10,175 bases of DNA from Peptostreptococcaceae bacterium. GTDB lineage: Bacteria; Bacillota_A; Clostridia; Peptostreptococcales; Acidaminobacteraceae. The notes under the pieces are model-generated. The model saw only the letters and a list, made by a program, of their open reading frames with translations, was not told the DNA's origin and did no database searches. The stretch spans positions 1 to 10,175 of the forward strand of contig JABXKX010000103.1 of NCBI GenBank assembly GCA_013619035.1. Direction: 5' to 3'. The position numbers and the translations under genes were made by a program. Positions 7,708 through 10,175 of the stretch are shown here, piece by piece (within the stretch, counting starts at the first letter, position 1; every line of letters begins with the position of its first letter).

Positions 7708-7741
7708 CCTCCTAAAATTTAAGGCAGCTTTTTAGGCTGCC
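7708..7741 (-). promoter_or_regulatory. Stem-loop facing the D-aminoacylase ribosome site
   Basis: In the minus-strand RNA, GGCAGC and GCTGCC form a GC-rich 6-bp stem with loop CTAAAAA (7735-7729). About five bases further on is TTTTAGGAGGC, which contains the ribosome binding site. CCTAAAA, from stem edge plus loop, is exactly complementary to TTTTAGG, so the loop could pair with and cover the binding site as a pseudoknot, or as an alternative fold. It could also be a weak terminator of the transporter transcript, but the T tract is poor (TTAAATTTT). The pairing is directly visible; regulation is inference. Confidence 0.4.
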
Positions 7742-7862
7742 GTATGTGTTTGACTTTTTGTAACAATGTTATATACTTCAAATAAGGGTCTTTATCTTTA
7801 GTTTATCTGCCGATTTGCTGTTGATATTTGATCCTTGTTTTTGTTTTAATAATTTTAACTTC

Positions 7863-9290
7863 TTAGAATGGTCCATAACCAATTGAATGTGCAACGAATA
7901 CGAGGATACCTGCTATTATATATTCCGCTATAATTAGTGGTAGGATCCACTTTGCCCATTTCTGCCATGGAACTTTAGCAAGTGCTAAACCTGCCATAAA
8001 ATATCCTGATGTTGGAGTGAATATATTAGATATACCATCACCAAACTGATATGCAAGTACTGCTGTTTGTCTTGTAACACCAACTAAATCTGACAATGGC
8101 GCAAGAATCGGTATTGAAACTGCAGCTTGTCCACTTCCAGAAGGTACTATGAAATTTAATAAACATTGGAATACATACATGCCTACTGCAGATACCGCTG
8201 ATGGCAATTGTAATAATGTCTCTGATGAAGCATAAAGTATTGTATCAAGTATATGACCTTTTGTAAGCACTACTAAAATTGCTCTAGCGAATCCTACAAC
8301 TAATGCGCCACCAGCAAGGTTTGCAAACCCTTTTACAAGATTTTTTGCAAATCCATTTAATCCAAGTTTACCTGCTAATGCTGCAACTATAGCCATACCC
8401 ATAAATAATGCTGCTATTTCTTGAATATACCAGCCATATGTAATAACTCCAAATACCAATAATCCAATTGTTGCTGCTAAAATTATTAAAACAAGTTTTC
8501 TATTATTTGTTAATTCTTTCAAATTATCCAAATCTAGTTTATCATCTCTTTTGATATCAATTTCATACATTGGACTAAGTCTCGGATTTTTTCTGACTTT
8601 ACCAGCGTAATTAAATAAAAAGCCAATAACTAGTGTAACCATAATTAGATACGCGACGATTCTAAATCCCATCCCAGAAAAAAGTGGTAATTCTGCAATT
8701 CCTTGAGCCACTCCGACAGTAAAAGGATTCATAAAAGCTCCAGCAAATCCTGCTCCAGCTCCCGCTAAGACAATTCCAATTCCAGTTAATGAATCAAAAC
8801 CAAGTGCAATTGCCAAAGTTACCATAATTGGTATAAATGGAAGAGTTTCTTCAGCCATGCCAAATACAGCGCCTCCTAAAGAGAATACAAAAACAATAAT
8901 AGGAATAATAGCTCTTTCTTTTCCTCTCATCTTCAATGTTATTTTACCTATACCAGCTTCTATAGCTCCGGTTGCATCAATAACACTAAAAGCGCCACCA
9001 ACCATAAAAATAAAGAATATAATTGATGCAGTCTCAACCATTCCATCTGGCACAGATTTTAGAACATCCATTAAACCAACGGGTGTATTATCTACATATT
9101 GAAATGAACTAGGATCGACTACCTCTCTTCCACTTGCACTTTCCATCATATCATATTGTCCTGCTGGAACAATATATGTTAGGATAGCACAGACCACAAC
9201 TACAAAAAGTAGTATTACATAAACATGTGGTATTTCAAATTTCTTTTTGCTTTGAGTTTGGTTATTCGGTACTTTGTTTAACTCAGTCAT
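7863..9290 (-). CDS. YfcC-family membrane transporter
   Basis: Integral membrane carrier of 475 residues with roughly 11-13 hydrophobic segments, the normal size for the YfcC/DcuC-like family (ion transporter superfamily). After a short charged N-terminus, the first membrane segment runs from about 21 to 42 (PHVYVILLF to VPAGQYD). Characteristic stretches include VGGAFSVIDATGAIEAGI (97-114), GMAEETLPFIPI (144-155), GAFMNPFTVGVAQGIA (184-199), FIVPSGSGQAAVSIPI (380-395) and DGISNIFTPTSGYFMAGL (418-435). A hydrophilic loop (about 229-264) divides the two halves. Family members are predicted to carry carboxylates, amino acids or peptide-like compounds, but few have been characterised. Placement between an IclR regulator and two amidohydrolases suggests it imports the N-acyl or amide substrate. 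The start has AGGAGG before ATG, only 48 bases after the regulator's stop codon, consistent with one transcript. Confidence 0.93.
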   Translation of the reverse strand: MTELNKVPNNQTQSKKKFEIPHVYVILLFVVVVCAILTYIVPAGQYDMMESASGREVVDPSSFQYVDNTPVGLMDVLKSVPDGMVETASIIFFIFMVGGAFSVIDATGAIEAGIGKITLKMRGKERAIIPIIVFVFSLGGAVFGMAEETLPFIPIMVTLAIALGFDSLTGIGIVLAGAGAGFAGAFMNPFTVGVAQGIAELPLFSGMGFRIVAYLIMVTLVIGFLFNYAGKVRKNPRLSPMYEIDIKRDDKLDLDNLKELTNNRKLVLIILAATIGLLVFGVITYGWYIQEIAALFMGMAIVAALAGKLGLNGFAKNLVKGFANLAGGALVVGFARAILVVLTKGHILDTILYASSETLLQLPSAVSAVGMYVFQCLLNFIVPSGSGQAAVSIPILAPLSDLVGVTRQTAVLAYQFGDGISNIFTPTSGYFMAGLALAKVPWQKWAKWILPLIIAEYIIAGILVFVAHSIGYGPF

Positions 9291-9338
9291 TTTCTCCTCC
9301 TCTATAGTTTAGATCGTTAGTAATTTAACCTCCCCTCA

Positions 9339-10091
9339 TTATATTAAAAGCTTACTTATTTCTTCAGCTCCTTTTAATACTTCCTGTAAATATTTGGATT
9401 CATTTAAATAAAACGAATCCGATTTGATACCTGATAATCCTACACATCCGTGTGCTTTACCATCAGCATAAAATGTTGGTGCTCCTAATCCTATAGTACC
9501 TTCTATATACTCACCATCACTTCTAGAATATCCTTTTTTTCTAATCATCTTATATTCTTCAAGTAGTTTGTCTGGATCTATAATCGCTTTTGGCGTAACG
9601 CTTTTTAATTCAATTTCGTAAACTAACTTCTCCAATTCCTTAATAGAATGAGAATAAGACATCAACACTTTGCCATAGACCCCACAATTTATGCTGTAAA
9701 TTTCCCCCGGCATGTAGTTGATTGTTTTATTATGAAATTCAGATTCATATATACTAACAACATTATCACCTTCCATAACAGTATATCCAACTTGCTGACC
9801 AGTAAGTTTTGAGACATTGTCTATTATATTTCTAATTTCTGAATACACATCTTGTCGTTTGGCATATTGCATACCAACAATATAACTGACATAACCGACT
9901 GTATACTTATTCATATCAAGTGTCTTTTTGACAAATTTGTTTACTTCAAGAATATTCAGAATTCTATGGATGGTAGGTTTGCTGATACTCAGCTTATCAC
10001 TTAGTTCTTTAGCCGTATATTCGAACGGTTCCTCTGTAAATGCTTGCATTATTAAAAGTGTTTTTTCAATTGCATTTGGATTTTCTGACAT
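9339..10091 (-). CDS. IclR-family transcriptional regulator
   Basis: DNA-binding regulator of 250 residues, the standard length. The N-terminal winged helix-turn-helix (about 5-68) has the family pattern, with ELSDKLSISKPTIHRILNIL (29-48) as the HTH and recognition helix and NKYTVGY as the wing end. The C-terminal effector domain (about 80-250) shows GQQVGYTVMEGD, NCGVYGKVLMSY, the GYSRSDGEYIEGTIGLGAP segment (187-205) and a final GCVGLSG. It is the first gene of the apparent operon and probably senses the transported compound or its product; whether it represses or activates is unknown. AAGGAG lies six bases before the ATG. Two similar palindrome-like sites lie just upstream, pointing to control of its own operon. 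Confidence 0.95.
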   Translation of the reverse strand: MSENPNAIEKTLLIMQAFTEEPFEYTAKELSDKLSISKPTIHRILNILEVNKFVKKTLDMNKYTVGYVSYIVGMQYAKRQDVYSEIRNIIDNVSKLTGQQVGYTVMEGDNVVSIYESEFHNKTINYMPGEIYSINCGVYGKVLMSYSHSIKELEKLVYEIELKSVTPKAIIDPDKLLEEYKMIRKKGYSRSDGEYIEGTIGLGAPTFYADGKAHGCVGLSGIKSDSFYLNESKYLQEVLKGAEEISKLLI

Positions 10092-10110
10092 ACTACACTC
10101 CTTATCTTTG

Positions 10111-10144
10111 GTCCATATAGTGGACTAGTGTTCGTATTGTGGAT
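10111..10144. promoter_or_regulatory. Tandem operator-like palindromes before the regulator
   Basis: GTCCATATAGTGGAC (10111-10125) is a perfect 5-bp inverted repeat (GTCCA/TGGAC) around five bases. Nineteen bases along, GTTCGTATTGTGGAT (10130-10144) agrees with it at 11 of 15 positions, with a weakened left half. IclR-type regulators commonly bind paired short palindromes of this sort near their own promoters. The sites lie 20-53 bases from the start codon, between the -10-like box and the ribosome binding site. Confidence 0.55.
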
Positions 10145-10157
10145 TTACGATAACTTT

Positions 10158-10163
10158 ATTATA
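10158..10163 (-). promoter_or_regulatory. -10 box candidate for the iclR operon
   Basis: TATAAT on the minus strand, an exact match to the -10 consensus, about 66 bases upstream of the regulator's ATG. The matching -35 box would fall beyond the end of the window, so the promoter cannot be confirmed. Transcription starting just below it would place both operator-like sites in the early transcribed region. Confidence 0.4.
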
Positions 10164-10175
10164 TAATGATATATA

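Noticed and set aside
9300..9338. GAGGGGAGG just after the iclR stop, resembling a ribosome site for a leader peptide before the transporter
   Set aside because: The only in-phase start would be a rare ATT giving about 13 codons; no ATG, GTG or TTG at usable spacing.

Overview
The window is AT-rich DNA with strong AGGAGG-type ribosome binding sites and U-tract hairpin terminators. Together with the protein families present, this points to a motile, amino-acid-using low-GC Firmicute, most likely of class Clostridia. I cannot name the genus. All six intact genes lie on the minus strand, so transcription runs from high to low coordinates. I see no rRNA, tRNA, CRISPR array or intact mobile element.

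Right side (about 10175 down to 4690): an apparent catabolic operon. Its order is an IclR-family regulator, a YfcC-family membrane transporter, a D-aminoacylase-type amidohydrolase, a decayed fragment of a second D-aminoacylase, and an M20-family amidohydrolase. A stem-loop terminator follows the M20 gene. The regulator has two tandem palindrome-like sites between a -10-like box and its start codon, as expected for autoregulation. The simplest reading is uptake of an N-acylated amino acid or related amide, followed by hydrolysis of D-forms (D-aminoacylase) and L-forms or short amides (M20 enzyme). The exact substrate cannot be read from the sequence.

Middle (about 4690 to 3000): a separately transcribed fold-type-I PLP aminotransferase. 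A 441-base leader region precedes it, with repeats and dyads that could be operators. A very long, nearly symmetrical hairpin, probably a two-way terminator, lies downstream. The aminotransferase may take up amino acids released by the neighbouring hydrolases, but nothing in the sequence proves that link.

Left side (about 3000 to 1): a 725-base stretch without an intact gene, holding short decayed-looking reading frames, then a transmembrane methyl-accepting chemotaxis protein with its own promoter and terminator.

The best observation is the pseudogene at 6005-6329. It is the frameshifted C-terminal third of a D-aminoacylase different from the intact one. It starts almost at the intact gene's stop codon and ends 16 bases before the M20 start. 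This suggests that the original D-aminoacylase of the operon was displaced by, or rearranged next to, a divergent copy. The fragment also shows that the long reading frame of the M20 gene is over-extended: the true start is 5988.
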